The notes: generated by a model from the letters alone, not told the origin. A stretch of 64,000 nucleotides of DNA from Dryococelus australis (GCA_029891345.1 CM056995.1:211495047-211559046), one strand, 5' to 3'; numbered from the stretch's first letter, positions 34,826 through 47,207 are shown. Translations and numbers: made by a program.

Positions 34826-37800
34826 TATAGTCCATTTCATATAAGTGATCTCAAATTTGACAGACAATGTGACCAACCTGCACACTATGTAAACAGTAAA
34901 TGCCCTCGCTACTACAGTATTGTATCAGCTGATGAACTGCTGCGGGATCCGTGTTGTTAGGTTGGCTATTTTGATTATGTTTTTGGAAGAAAATAGTACT
35001 CGGAACTAAAAGTTGTAATTTAAAATTTTAATTATACTTACAACATTTATGGTTTAAATTATGTTTCTAAAGCAATATTAAATTTTCTTGGCTATTAGTA
35101 ACGGGACTTTAAAAACATGTTCAGCATTTATGACAGAGCATGTCGACATATACGAAAAGTAAACGTTTCCAGCCAATGGCTAGCTTTTCTATGTTTTCAG
35201 CCCGGTGAAGGAAGTTGTGCGAGCACGTTTTTTCTCATCGTGTTTATTATACGAATATCTTATTGGTGTTGTCGGAATATTTAATCGGTAGTTAATTATT
35301 TTTTATTTGCTTTCTCCATACATAGTTGGTTGTAGATACCGTTGTAGTGCGTTTTGTTGAGTGAAATGTAATATTAATCTGCACGTCGTTAAACTGCTCG
35401 TTCCGCCTTTTTCCTAACCGCCTTCCACAATGAAGTGACACAAATATAATTTTCGTATATAAGTTTAAGTTTTCTTTTTTGTTTTTGTTTTTTTTTTTTT
35501 ATTTTAGGAAACGTACACAGTGTTGATTTTACTGAATGATTTTGCAAATAAATTATTTAATGCTAGTGACGAACAAACGTGATCTTAGTGAGGTAAAATT
35601 GCAAGGCTTGTCATAGAAAAACACGTGTTTAAGAGGTTACAACAGCAAGTTTGCGTGTTTTGTAAATGCATTTGTAAATAGTTAATATAATTATTGGAAT
35701 GCACGTGGCCTGAATAATGCCTCACTTTCCACACTTTTGTAGCGAGTGAACAATATATGTTTGTCTACATCGTAAATTCGAGTGTAAGGTTATTAACCTT
35801 CGGTCAAAGTGTGCGCGTGTATATATTGCTACATCTGTACGAATACGAACAGTGCGTTATATATCGCGTTGTCTATTTTAATTAAAGTTATAATTTCCGA
35901 AGTTGAATAATTTTAATGTTATTTCCATACGAGTAAAATTTTCCACTGCTCAAAACAATATGCAACTCAAAATGCCACACACTCATGCCGGAATCACATA
36001 GCTCTGACCAACACAGCACGACACGACCAAAAACGCAATCACGACACATTTCAATTTGACTACTTGAATTTACAGTACGACAGACACCACGCTCTTGGCA
36101 TTTAACCTAACTATTTAGAAGGCGCTGATAGGCTACGTTAGTCTCAAAGGTGGTGAACAAGATACAACATAATGGTGACAAATTGGTATCGCTAATGCAT
36201 ACAAAAATAAAATTATTATTTTTAAGTGTTAGGTACAGTAATTTTCAATTTAATTTTCTTATAGGCTACGTATTTACCATTGTAGGGAAAGCTTGCAATA
36301 CAATTTCATTTTGCAATGTTGTACATTCATGTGTCGTGCCGCACGACACGACGAAGAATAGATATAATTTCTAATCCAAAATTGCTGGTCGGATGACAGA
36401 ATCGGTCGTGCTTACGACAATCTATGTAGTATTTCATTGGTTGTTGGCCGTCGTGTCGTGCACGTCGGGGCTATGTGATTCCAGCATCGTAAGAACATCA
36501 AAATAATCCCGTCTCATGAAAGACGATAAAATAAAGCGCCCCCCCTTTTTTTTCTGCTCACTTTTTCCTTTTTCCCTCGAAGTAAAATAAATATGATACC
36601 CTAATTGGGTCCACATTTCATTGCTATGAACATTTATCTGTGTTATAATTGATTGAAACTCTGGTTCTGGAGAGTTTCAAAATGTAAAGCTTACTAGCCA
36701 TACAAACTTATAAGTTTTATCACTTGTATTTTTATAGAACGTATATAAAATTTGTCAAGCTTGTTACGCAGGGATACTTGTAAGCAAATCAATTTAAAGG
36801 TTTTTCCTGTTTTTAAAGGCTGTATTTGAAAGTAACATAATTCCATGTAGGTTTCAACGTTGGAGTCTTTCATAAACTTTTGAGCATTTTTGTTTTGCAA
36901 ATTAAAGGCGCTCATATGTTTTTAAATACATTGTTAAGAATATTGTAAGAATAACAGAAGAATAATTCACATAAACAGGATTTACATTGGAAAGACAACT
37001 TTTTTATATCAAGTAAATTACAACAAGCTTATCACACAAAATTCTTTCAATTTAAACACCCAACGAAGGTGCTCCAACATCATAAAGAAGTGTCTCATGC
37101 ATCAGCAGGAACTGCGACATTCCAAAATTTTTCGCCAAGGAAAATGAACTTTATGATGTCTTCAATCTTGGGTAGGTGGAGCATCTTTTTAGTGTGTAAG
37201 TAACATGTTCGTTTGATATATTGTTGCTGGAGGTCACATCTGCTTCTCTAGAGTGCTTTGTAACATCTCTGACTTAAATACAGTTTTTCATTAGGTACTT
37301 GTGGACAAGCCTAGGGCTGTATTCACAATTTTGAGGAGGGATGTTTTGCGACTGAACTTCAGTGTAAATATCAACACTGAGTCAGAAATAAGTTTTTATT
37401 CACAGCATACCAATCTGAACAAATAGGTATTTGAGAAAAGTTATTAAAGTATTTTGTATGTAGACCTGCAATACTTAACATTTGAGTTATTAAATGAGAG
37501 TTATAACAATTACAGAAATTAAGTAACATTTGCTTGAATATTATTTTGTCTAACTACATATTTTAACATACTGAGAATTATAACCACCATAAAAGTATCA
37601 AGCTGTACAGAGCTTGTTATCATATATCGCGAAGCTGAATGATGTACTTTTAATGCAATAGTAGGCATAGTCTGTATGTAAGAATATATACTGTCTTTGA
37701 AAAAAAAAAAGGTATTGGAGGGGGGGGGGGCGGTATTTCGGTATTTGTGCATTCCTGGGGGGGGGGGATCTTGGTATTTGGTGTTTATGGAAACCATGCT

Positions 37801-38304
37801 AAATTTTTATGTTTACAAGAATACACCACGTAAGTGTGACAAGATTAGTTGTCATTAATATATTTAGAGTTTATTCAAAAACAGTAAAATATATTTTATT
37901 CATTTGACAGTCAAAATACAATTTCATTTTTCTGCATCCTGGTTACAAATTTCTTGCAAGGTAAAAAAAAATCAATTTATAGACTTATTACATGGGCTAT
38001 ATGTCATTTACATAAAATATTTATAACCTAAAAAAAATGGGATTGTTGCTAACCTCCAACTTTTTGAACAGCCCTTCACAGCTTCTAAAAGTCATTTGGG
38101 AGGAGGCACATGCAGTTTGTTTACAAAAACATACAGTCATGTTGTTTGTTTACAAATACTGGTAGTCACATGGTGTTTGTTTGCAAACAGTCACCTTCAA
38201 TAACAGTTCAGCTGTGGCGGAAGGATACATAGCCACCCAGATGCCATTGGCGCTACTTTCCTAGAACTGTCAAATTTGAGACCACTTATATGAAATGGAC
38301 TATA
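34826..38304. mobile_element. 3.5-kb interval bounded by 37-bp inverted repeats
   Basis: TATAGTCCATTTCATATAAG and the next 17 bases at 34826 reappear inverted at 38268-38304 with about one mismatch. TA-rich termini suggest a mariner-type target site. The interior has no recognisable transposase. It contains the MITE at 35984-36487 and two long G-runs near 37715 and 37755. It may be a non-autonomous transposon enlarged by later insertions. Confidence 0.55.
35984..36487. mobile_element. MITE with GGAATCACATAGC ends
   Basis: About 504 bp. The left end ATGCCGGAATCACATAGC and the right end, its inverted form GCTATGTGATTCCAGCAT, agree over about 18 bp. Subterminal CGACACGAC words are also mirrored (36020-36030 and 36445-36460). 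The target duplication cannot be fixed with confidence. No coding capacity. Confidence 0.7.
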
Positions 38305-38525
38305 ACGATTCTATTAACGTGCTCCTGATTCCATTAGCCAAAAATGGTAAACACTGGTTATCCGGTGACCGTGCGTTCACAACAAAGTGGTGAACAGCAG
38401 CGCGAAACCACCTCGTTGTTACCGATTCAACCGCGAAAATACGGCTAGTGTGACGTACTTTCCCTCCCTCCAGCGGCGAGTGGTCGGGAGAGCCCTCCCC
38501 TACCTTCCCTCCCTCAGAGCTGTGT

Positions 38526-38910
38526 CATAGACTAAATACGAGGTAGACCTAATCTCGCTGGCTGCGCACAACCAATCTCCGTGTCCCAACATTGAACTGC
38601 TTTTCTGCCAACACATCTAGCGAAAACGGCGTGGTTTGGATTTTAGGTTAGAAAACTGATTTATAAACGAATGCTTTGAAATGAATGTATACTTCCTCTA
38701 ACCAATTTTTAATGAACTTTGATTACATTAAAACTGATAAAAGTATTTTCTTCATATAATAGTGTTTGCCATTCTAAAATGAAGATATAAACAAACACTT
38801 GCACCACTTACGACCACGTGACTTTGACAGTTGTATAGGATTGGGGTAGGTCAATGTTGGGGTACATGCGCAGAAGACGAATAAGCGGTCTACCTCATTT
38901 TAAGTCTATG
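38526..38910. mobile_element. hAT-type MITE family C, complete, 8-bp duplication
   Basis: About 385 bp, from CATAGACTAAATACGAGG to CCTCATTTTAAGTCTATG. The exact octamer AGCTGTGT lies on both sides (38518-38525 and 38911-38918), diagnostic of hAT-type insertion. It is the best-preserved family C copy and serves as the uninterrupted reference for the copies at 13724 and 15620. Confidence 0.85.
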
Positions 38911-39425
38911 AGCTGTGTGAGGATTATTTCCTCGTTATTGAACTTGACCATAGACCCGTTTCACAACATACGACACGACCAGTCGATAATCAAGTGAACT
39001 TACGTAAGGGCAGCGCTGTACCTTAGAGTAAATAAGTACGCGGAGTCGAAATGGCGTGACAGTACCTTTGATGCGGGCGTGCCCATTCTTTGGCGGACTG
39101 CACGATGCTCTGTGAACGGGATTGCGTCTGATTGGCTACTGCACGATACGAAATGTTCTTATTCGCTTAGCTACACACTAAATTCGAATCAGTGTAAATG
39201 GCTCCAGTTAGAATAAGTGGAAAACCACTGATTGTTACAGTGAAAAAAATTCCCTGATTGAATTCGTGACGTGAAATTATTTCACTGATTGAATAAGTGA
39301 CGACCTACTACAGTGGCGATTTAAATATAATTTTTATTGAATGTAGCCAAATAATTACGTGAAATTAACATATTTACGATAGTTTACTATTTATACTGCG
39401 CAATTTACCGTAATTTAAAAATCGT

Positions 39426-39502
39426 AGGTGGGCGGGATTGAATTCACACACCCTTTCCTGTTCGACTAAAAGTCGGCCACCCTACCACTGAGCTATGAGG
39501 TC
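39426..39502 (-). repeat. tRNA-like pseudogene
   Basis: On minus, GACCTCATAGCTCAGTGGTA is a good D-arm/box A. A CCGACTTTTAGTCG anticodon-type stem-loop follows, then a box B-like GAATTCAATCCC. The 5' GACCTCA cannot pair with the 3' end, so no acceptor stem forms and a working tRNA is unlikely. Confidence 0.45.
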
Positions 39503-40023
39503 AGGGCAGCAGATGCACTACCACCCCACCTTGTAGTTTCGCCGCGAAACCGTGAAGATTTAAATTATATGCTCTTACTTTTCGTTTTTGGTTTAATTGG
39601 TATCGTTAGGATTGTTAAAACAACCGGTATATATAAGTGCACTCTCTTCATCACATTATATGCAGTTTAAACATTCAGACAGAGCTCTGTGACGATTACA
39701 TTAAAACGAAATGAAAGATGTAAAAACGGAATGAAAGGCCGAGTATTCATATTACCTCATAAAATCGCGTTCTGAAAGACGAAACACATTTCAGAAAGTA
39801 TTGTGTATTGGATTTATTAGTTTGTTGTTATTTAACTTGATGCACATTGTTTAACGGGCATTTTTAAACGTTGTTTGACGGCCATCTTTACACGCTGTTT
39901 AACTGATCTACCAGTAAAAAATAAACCAGTTAGTAAACAATGAAAACAATGACTGGTGAATTAGTGGAAAATGTCACTGAATCAACGCCATTTTTTTTAC
40001 TGAGTCATCAATTAACTTCACTG

Positions 40024-40235
40024 AAGCGGTGGCGCAGTGGCTAGCGCACTCGCCTTCCACCACAGCGATCCGGGTTCGATCCCCTGCGGGCCCGCTCCCG
40101 GATTTTCGCATGTGGGAATCGTGCTGGACGATGGCGCTTGCCGGCGGGTTATCTCGGGGTACTCCCGTTTCCCCCGCCCCTGCATTCCAGGGCCGCTCCA
40201 TTCTAGGGTTACTTGGAGGGTGTTGCCTCGCACTG
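40024..40235 (+). mobile_element. tRNA-derived SINE subtype 2, complete head
   Basis: Box A TGGCGCAGTGGCTAGC (about 40030-40045) and box B GGTTCGATCCC (about 40073-40083) are both intact, followed by CTCCCGGATTTTCGCATG and TGCCGGCGGGTTATCTCG. It is the best-preserved SINE head in the window, so relatively young. Confidence 0.8.
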
Positions 40236-40289
40236 GGTCCATACGCATTTATTATATTATACTGAAATGACTGTTGGATCAGTCATATA

Positions 40290-40500
40290 CGGATTCATAT
40301 TTAGAGTGCACCGAGTGACGAGGTTGCTAAGCGCTGATTGGCGAGTGGCCTTCCTAGTCAGTGGCTCCATTTTGTGGTCGTGTGTGGCTGTAGTTCGTGC
40401 GTGGTACGAGCGGCTGTTTCATCTCTGTATTTCCAAGTACTCTGTAGCCACACCATTCTGCTACCACCTGTTCTGTAAGCGTATACTCATTTCGCCTCAC
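40290..40500 (+). repeat. Dispersed repeat J, copy 1
   Basis: AGCGCTGATTGGCGA, CATTTTG, a GTGTGTGGC-type word, GAGCGGCTGTTT and TACTCTGTAGCC occur in the same order as at 60670-60930. It contains a CCAAT box in reverse (GATTGG). Its nature, for example an LTR or a retroposon 5' end, is not determined. Confidence 0.5.
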
Positions 40501-40537
40501 GCAGGACAGCGGGATGCTCTCTGGGGTAATCTGATTC

Positions 40538-40778
40538 AGGCTATTCACTGTAAAGTGAGCACCTTTGAAATCCCTCTCATTTGCAATAATAATTGATAAA
40601 TATATTTTAGTTTACCCTTAGATGTTAACTTCAGAATGCGGTGGAATCTACACGCTGTGTTTATTACTCACATGGCAATATTTATTTTAAAAGGAGGTTA
40701 GAGGATAAAAAAAAATGGCTGAAATAAAAAAGTAACTAGGCCTTCAAAAGTTCTAACTTTACCGTGTACACACAGCCT
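40538..40778. mobile_element. MITE family B, complete copy
   Basis: About 241 bp. The left end AGGCTATTCACTGTAAAGTG and right end CTTTACCGTGTACACACAGCCT are inverted. Inside are GGTGGAATCTACACGC and GGCAATATTTATTTTAAAA. The TIR start resembles family A but the body is different and shorter. Confidence 0.75.
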
Positions 40779-40859
40779 ACAATACAGCTACGGTTCTGTC
40801 AGACTGGGTTAAATCTAAGTTGAACTGGGAATAGTGAGTTGAGTTGAGTGGTTATGGTT

Positions 40860-41074
40860 GGCGCTTAGCAGCGAGGTATTGAGCGCCAGCGAAGATGGGG
40901 CGGAGGAGGAATGCAATGGCGGGGAAATGGGATTGCCCTGAGAAAGCCCGTCGGCCAATAGCAACGTCCGCCACGTTACTTAAACGCGGTAATCCGGGTG
41001 AGTCCGCCTGGAATGGAATCCGGTTCGCCTTGGTGTGAGGCGAGAAGTCTGGCCACTAAACCACCGCGGCCCCC
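40860..41074 (-). mobile_element. tRNA-derived SINE subtype 2, degenerate
   Basis: On minus it starts GGGGGCCGCGGTGGTTTAG. Box B has drifted to GGATTCCATTCC. The body shows GGCCGACGGGCTTTCTCAGG. Older than the copies at 4735 and 40024. Confidence 0.65.
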
Positions 41075-42300
41075 TGAAGTAGGGATAGTTTTCCGATCCC
41101 CACTGTTATAGGTAAAGTTCCATTCCCTTTCATGTTGCATTCCGAACTCGTGTTGAAGACGAAATTATTTAAGAATATTACAGTGGAGGCATTTCGTACT
41201 ATTGTTGTAGCGACATAATCAGTTTTTAAAATCTTCTCACTGAACGAAGGGAAACATAAATTATATTTCTGTTTATTCCAAAAATCCTTGTGTTTCACAT
41301 AGAGATTTAAGTAGATCTACATACCAGTATATATATTTTTGGAGCCCAGTTCTGCCAATATCGAACCGACAAAATGGAAGGTTGTAATGCTTTACTCGAG
41401 AAAAGAGATTTCGATGTATAAGTGTACTTATACGGGCAGCAGTGATTGGCCATTTCACCGCTGCGAGGAAAGCGGAGCCAGGTAATTTCTGATTACTTAA
41501 TAATATTTACGCTGAACTCTTGTGGTTCGTCAAAAATCCTTCAACAATTTTGATTTTGTTGTATTCGAGTGGTTAGACTGAGTGCTGGATATGGTAAAGG
41601 TGCACTGGCTCCGAGTGCCCGCGAATACGTAGTGAGGCGTGCTTCCAGGTTCCAATCCATCTCGGCTATCTTTGGTCATGTATTCTGATAACACACACCT
41701 GTTTACACGTAAACTGTACACTTAAAGATCAGTGTCACGAATTATAAATTCCATTCCACCCTTATAAGAGGTTTGGCATTTTTTATTATCATTTTACGTT
41801 AACATGAGCTGACTTTTAAACAATAATATCTTAGTGTTCCAACCTCCATTCATAAGCAAGGGTGAGATTTAACTTACGTTTAACTAAAGGTGGTGTTCCA
41901 ATACCACAAATCTTGTTGTTGCGTTTGACCGTAGCAATTCCATTTATTCATCCCGCAAAGTCCACAGTGCTAAACAAGTTTACTTGACCATAGCGGGCTG
42001 TTTATTTCAATGTACAATTTCCGAACCAAACCCTCGGGATGATTAACACTTGATCGGTGAGATTGATTTCATAGAAGTTACTATGTAAATATTTAACACC
42101 AAGCACGTTTGGATGTGGTTAGGGTACCTGGTATATCCGAAAGGTCATGTTTTTTTTTTCTAGTGAGCGAATGCACTGGAATAATTTTCCATTCTCAGTC
42201 CTCGCAAAGTCGTTGGAATGCCGTGGTATTCGCCTTCCCTTAGAAGAAGCACCTGGTTCGTACTCTGAGCATGAAATAACGACTAAGCGTATCATAAATA
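41075..42300. other. Gene-free stretch
   Basis: Short frames only. A box A/box B-like pair at about 41570-41665 is too weak to call. No other feature is supported. Confidence 0.35.
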
Positions 42301-42490
42301 AAGGCTGTTCACGATAAAGTGAGCACTTTTGAAATCAACCTTAGGAAAAAATCACTGCCCCCGTCTGTATATAATTTAACGGGCGCACAGAGCGACATGC
42401 ACCTAGTAAAATTGGTAATGATGGATAGAAAATAGTTCCACATCTTAACGCCAAATAAATAGTGTTAGGTAACCATTTGTGCAAACTGAA
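42301..42490 (-). mobile_element. MITE family A, half copy fused to pogo-like element
   Basis: AAGGCTGTTCACGATAAAGT and the next 170 bp match the left half of the reverse-orientation family A copy at 62723 as far as GGTAACCATTTGTG. At about 42485-42500 the sequence switches through a T-run into the pogo-like transposase. The other MITE half is missing here and the transposon's own left end is missing. Confidence 0.8.
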
Positions 42491-43893
42491 ATTTTTTTTT
42501 TTCCCTGTTTCCCTGTACTGACAGTTTTCATCGGTTTGAAAGGAGAAGACGTGGAAAGGGATTCAGTGGACGTGGCAGGACATTTTGTAAGTTCGAAGGT
42601 AGAATGAGAGTAGGATGTAACAACACCTGCTCGGAGAGGTTGTGGGATACCATTACCCTCCTTAGGTAGAGGGTCGTCAGGACCATTTTCAAAGGAGGTG
42701 TCACTTTCTTCAGGAAGGAACGTGTCCATTGTATAAGATTTTCGTAAATATGCATAATCTGAAATGGCTGAGGGGTTTAGAGGAACTATCCCTGTAGCCT
42801 TGAATCCTGAAACACCATTTTCTACAGTAGCAGCACCAGAGCAAGCATTCGTCAGGAGAACTCCAAAGTGGTGACGTTCAATGCTGGTATGACTTAGCAT
42901 CAGTGGCTTGAAGAAGCTCCAATCAAGAGGCTGAAGGTAGTGCGTCGTGTGGCTTGGCAGAGAGAGAACCGAACTATCATTACCAACAGCTTTTTGAAGT
43001 ATGTCTGGAGAGTTGATATGCGAACCATGGCCATCCAACAGAAAAAGACATTTCCCTGCATTCTTGCGTGGAATGAAGTAGTTTTCGAGCCAGTCCATAA
43101 ATGTATTCATCTGGGTATGCATATATCTTGCTCATTGTTATGATTCCTCCAGACGGCATACTTTCTTCCAACAATGCTTTCTTATTTACCGCTTTGGAAA
43201 TGCAGTAGGGTGGTAAAAATGAGCCTTCATCATGCCACTACAATAACTGTTTCACCCCTTTCCTTTGCTTTTCTTACACGAACATATTTGCTGCCTCGTA
43301 CAGTCACAACATGTCCACGCTCATTCGTTAATGACAAACCCAATTCATCCATGTTGTAGATGTTACCTGGTTTACACAACAGATTGTATTCTGTCAGGTT
43401 TTTTGCAATAGCTCAAAATAGGCTTTAACTTCTTCCTTGTCCATTCCTTCTGCACGATTATTTGATATGCCTTGAGATTTCCTAATACATAAATCTGTGT
43501 TTCTCTCATAAAAGTCTTGTATCAATCACAGCCTGCTAACCCGGTTTCCTTGTTGAACTTCTGCGCCTTATTCATTGAAAATGCTGAGTTATAGGCGATT
43601 CTTCTAAGGTTTTCCTAGTTGGAGCGAATACTGCTGCCTGAAGATTTTTAATATGGCTAGCAAGTTTCCTTTCAGCATCTTTCCCCAACAATGGATGTTG
43701 ACCAAGTTTCCCTTTTGTGAAATGCTCGATAGTTAATCTAGTAGGCAGCGTTTTCTCCGGGGTGTCATTTTCCCTTGCAGCTTTCCTTGCTGGTTTTTTT
43801 TTTTTTCATCTCGTACCGCACTAATAGCCTTTTCTAAGTTTTCCTGTGTCCAAGCTGCCCGATTGCTTTTTCTAGGTCCATACGTCGTAGGCA
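42491..43893 (-). pseudogene. Pogo/Tigger-like transposase, frameshifted
   Basis: A DDE transposase of the pogo/Tigger (jerky-like) group. The N-terminal psq-type helix-turn-helix starts at MPTTYGPRKSNRAAW (43893). A CENP-B-type segment follows at about 43740-43520 (GQHPLLGKDAERKLASHI). The catalytic domain has NIYNMDELGLS (about 43345), LFLLDGHGSHINSP (about 43040) and THYLQPLDWSFFKPL (about 42910-42950), so all three acidic positions (DDD type) survive. Frames break at the T-run 43793-43806, near 43600, near 43430 and near 43240. The C-terminal end reads into the MITE (NGYLTLF), so the original terminus is gone. The intact motifs suggest moderate age. Confidence 0.85.
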
Positions 43894-44749
43894 TTTTAAA
43901 CCATTTGAACTGGGAAAAAAAGAGAGAAGAAATATAATTACTTATTAAACTAAATAGTTTTTTTTTATAAATTTTATACAAAATTAAGAGGACTGTCTAA
44001 TTTTTCCATTTCTAAGACAGAACAATAATTTCTTAGTAGCGCCCAGAGTAGTGTAACCTGCGACTTACGTAAATTCAAAATTATCTAAGTGCTTACAGAC
44101 ACACATACTGAAAGCGAGGGAGCGTGGTTTCTATTACTAGCACACGGCACACACGTCTGTGACTCATGTCTGCTTAGCTATCTGTGTAATCTTGACTGCC
44201 ATATAGTGCATCGGTAGAAGCAGACAGCTGACTACAGTTGGTTTCGCTTTTTATCTTGTGCGGTTCAGACAGTGTAACCTTGAAAAAACGTGCGAATGTT
44301 CACCGCCGTATCTACTACACAGACAAAGGACTTCCCTACTTGTCTTTTTCATGAGAACAATTATTTTTTAAGGACATTTGTTCCTCTGTAATTGTATTTA
44401 TAATAAAATCACTTTCGCTAGAGTACATATAGTAAAGAGTGCCAATTGACTTTTTATTTATTAGGTGCAGCATTCATTTAACTTATATTACATAAATACT
44501 GCGTGGGCATATAATTTTTTGAAAATAACATTTACGCACATGGGTACTTGATATTGTTACATCTTAGTCTTTTGCGCGTTTTTACATCGTACAACAAATA
44601 TAGTTACATAATTAAGGCATTCTACTTTAAGTAGGCCTAATGCCATTTTTAAGTCGCGTTTAAGTAATCAAGAAATTCGACTTAACGCGACATGCATTTT
44701 ACGTAACTAATATCAAGACACAATCTTCTACGTCAGAGTGTTACTGTAT
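42491..44749 (-). mobile_element. Pogo/Tigger-like DNA transposon, left-truncated
   Basis: The right end CTACGTCAGAGTGTTACTG, followed by TA at 44750, has the form of a pogo/Tigger TIR (complement starts CAGTAACACTCTGACG). The transposase lies on minus between 43893 and 42491. The left TIR is lost at the junction with a family A fragment. About 0.85 kb between the transposase start and the right TIR is non-coding leader. Confidence 0.75.
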
Positions 44750-44787
44750 ATAGATATACGAAAGTATACTTTTTAAAATTAACTATG

Positions 44788-45196
44788 CGTCATATCTCCC
44801 TTTCACTAAATGCGTCGTATCTCCCAAAACCACGGGAGATACGATGCAACCCATAACTGTGGTTTAAGATGGCGGAACGTGCACGAGACGGCGCGCGTGA
44901 ACACAAGGTTAGCTCAATACCCTGCGCAACTACACATCACAATTTGCTTCAAATTGCAGAAATATTGGATAAAGTAAAACTGAAGTAACACACGACGAAA
45001 CTTTCAGTACTTACCAATGGTGAATTGAGGAAGAAAGTGATGTACTATTCTAAAAACAAACTGGAAGTACTCGAAAACACAAACATACACTCCCGCAGAC
45101 TAATGGCGACTGTTGCGCACAATGACTGCGCATCAGCTCGTTCCCTTCCATGGAATTCTGGGACTGCGTCGTATCCCCCGCCGCGTCATATCTCCC
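44788..45196. repeat. Cluster of GCGTCGTATCTCCC words
   Basis: GCGTCATATCTCCC (44788), GCGTCGTATCTCCC (44812), inverted GGGAGATACGATGC (44834), GCGTCGTATCCCCC (45166) and GCGTCATATCTCCC (45183) lie within about 400 bp just outside the pogo-like TIR. Direct and inverted copies at both ends suggest the termini of a small element, but no boundary can be fixed. Confidence 0.5.
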
Positions 45197-45295
45197 GGAT
45201 TTACCTTACAGAATGGGGTGTACTTTAACAGACACGCTTCGTGAGGTGACTCCTCATACAAAATTAAATGGAAAATAAATGCAGAACACTTTCTA

Positions 45296-45863
45296 CCTAA
45301 ATTGAATATTAAGGAAGATATGAGCCCTCAAAAATCGATATTCTAAACAGTATTCTTTTTTTATATTGGCAAAAAAGTGGGATAAAACTACATTTTGCTG
45401 AACAGCGTTTTATGATATCACGATCTTCAGCCTAAAAATAGACTCTCATTAACCTACCCTCATAGGTAGCCGAAACTTTGTGTGCGTTTTGCACGTAAAC
45501 GGTGGGTCCTGAATAGTTGCAACAGGAGCGCCATTTTTTAAAATTAGGATATACTACTCTATACACCTGCATCAAAAGTTCATAATTCCTTACGGTAAAA
45601 AAGTTGCCTGAAATAAGATGGCAACCACTCTTGTTATTTTCATTAAGATGCAGGTATTAATGAGATTTTGTCCTTTGGTTAAAGATCGCCATAACATACA
45701 ACGATGTTCTGGAGTGAGTGAATAAATTCGTGCGGGTCGTAACAGCGAGGTCTTAAGAGTTATGGAGGATTGTAATATCACTTTGTTTCCGATATTGTGC
45801 AAAATATACAATTCAAAATTCGAGATTTCAATGACTTATATCTTCCTTAATATTCACTTTAGG
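45296..45863. mobile_element. MITE with CCTAAATTGAATATT ends and TA duplication
   Basis: About 568 bp. The left end CCTAAATTGAATATTAAGG and the right end, its complement CCTTAATATTCACTTTAGG, continue into GAAGATAT for about 27 bp with one or two mismatches. TA lies on both sides (45294-45295 and 45864-45865). The interior is non-coding. Confidence 0.75.
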
Positions 45864-45924
45864 TATTAGGTCTTGTACATATTCCCCACATTATTTTGCA
45901 TAAGGAAACAACTCACGAAGAATA

Positions 45925-46075
45925 GATAACCAACAGAGAGGACACAGAACGACGAAAAAAATGTAACAAACAATAGTTACAAGGATTCACGATGTTTCGA
46001 GCCCTGGAATCTGTCCCCTTCTCCAGGTGAGACACTGGACTGTGAACAATCGCAGAAGTCCTCTCTGTTGGTTAC
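45925..46075 (-). mobile_element. Penelope-like element fragment, possible
   Basis: On minus, CACCTGGAGAAGGGGACAGA, then TTCCAGGGCTCGAAACATCG and TGAATCC. This CACCTGAAGAAGGGACAG ... CTCGAAAC pattern is common at termini of Penelope-like retroelements. It sits between inverted CCAACAGAGAGGAC words (45930 and 46053). No reverse transcriptase is seen. Confidence 0.4.
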
Positions 46076-47105
46076 TATTTTTGTCATATTTAGGATATTA
46101 TTATAGATCAATTAGGCTATATTAATTTGCTCTTTCTTCCACAGGTCCTTATCGTCTTTTAACGTTCCAGTAAAAACCAGTAATAGCCAGCCCTGCTGAC
46201 ACTTACTGGCAGCTCACTTTCTCTCCTTTAATTTTCAGGTTCATAGAAGAGATCGTGGTCAAGAGGCCCAATAGCGTCACTTCTCCCACTAGAGAGGCGC
46301 CCAAACACCTCTCTGGTTACTGCCGGCATCAAGTTAAGAATAAACAAAGCTCCCACCCCCTCGTTACTAGTCTTTCCAACTCTATTAACTAAGAGCATGT
46401 TTTCCAAACACTCTCACCTGTAGCATTCTATTAAATTAAATTAAATTTAATGCATGCTATTATTTTTGAAATTTTTAATTCTCTGTAGCAAGGATTTTTA
46501 CGTCTCTCTTGACGGTTTTTCCCTTGCTCTTCATAGTTAAGACTAGCTCTAAGTACACTTAGGGAGGTAGCCATGGCCCCAAAGTGCAGGCCATGGCGAG
46601 GCATGTCTCCTTGCATGATTTTCCTTCTTAGTAGGCGTAAGGGGTTAGCCCTGAGACGCAATAAAATCCCGCCCTACCTTCGGGTCTTAACTTCACATAA
46701 CACTTAGAATAAGGTAGTTTTTTTTTTTAAAAGCCTCTTCTTTTCTCTGGCTATTTTTGTAGTCACTGTGTTGTCCGTAGTGTTGAATTATCTGATTTCA
46801 TAATCTGACAAGCAATAAATTTCCTGACTTGTGGTTCATTGTGGTTTTGATCAATTTTTTGTGCATGTTTTTAGTTTTTATTGTTTAGCTGTGTCAAGTG
46901 ATGTTATTTTTTGCACTGTTTTATTCATTTGTGTGATGTTATCATTTTACTTTATCGTGTTGTGGTTTCTCTTGATTTGCTTTTGTTGTCTGTCCTGTTT
47001 TGTAATAAGATGCCCACATCTGTTACATTATTACTACATGAGCACTGGCTCGGAAACGTTTTATTTACCACAGACAGATAATTAAGAAAATCTGTTTCTT
47101 TGTCA

Positions 47106-47175
47106 ATGGAATATATACATATATATAAATGTATATGTATGTATATATACATACATACACATATACACATATTTA

Positions 47176-47207
<32 letters not shown>

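Noticed and set aside
37715-37775. Two runs of 10-12 G as a G-quadruplex
   Set aside because: Only two tracts, about 30 bases apart. A quadruplex within a single tract is possible but nothing indicates a role.
41570-41670. tRNA or SINE head (GAGTGGTTAGACTGAGTGC and GGTTCCAATCC)
   Set aside because: The box spacing is too long and no cloverleaf or SINE body follows.
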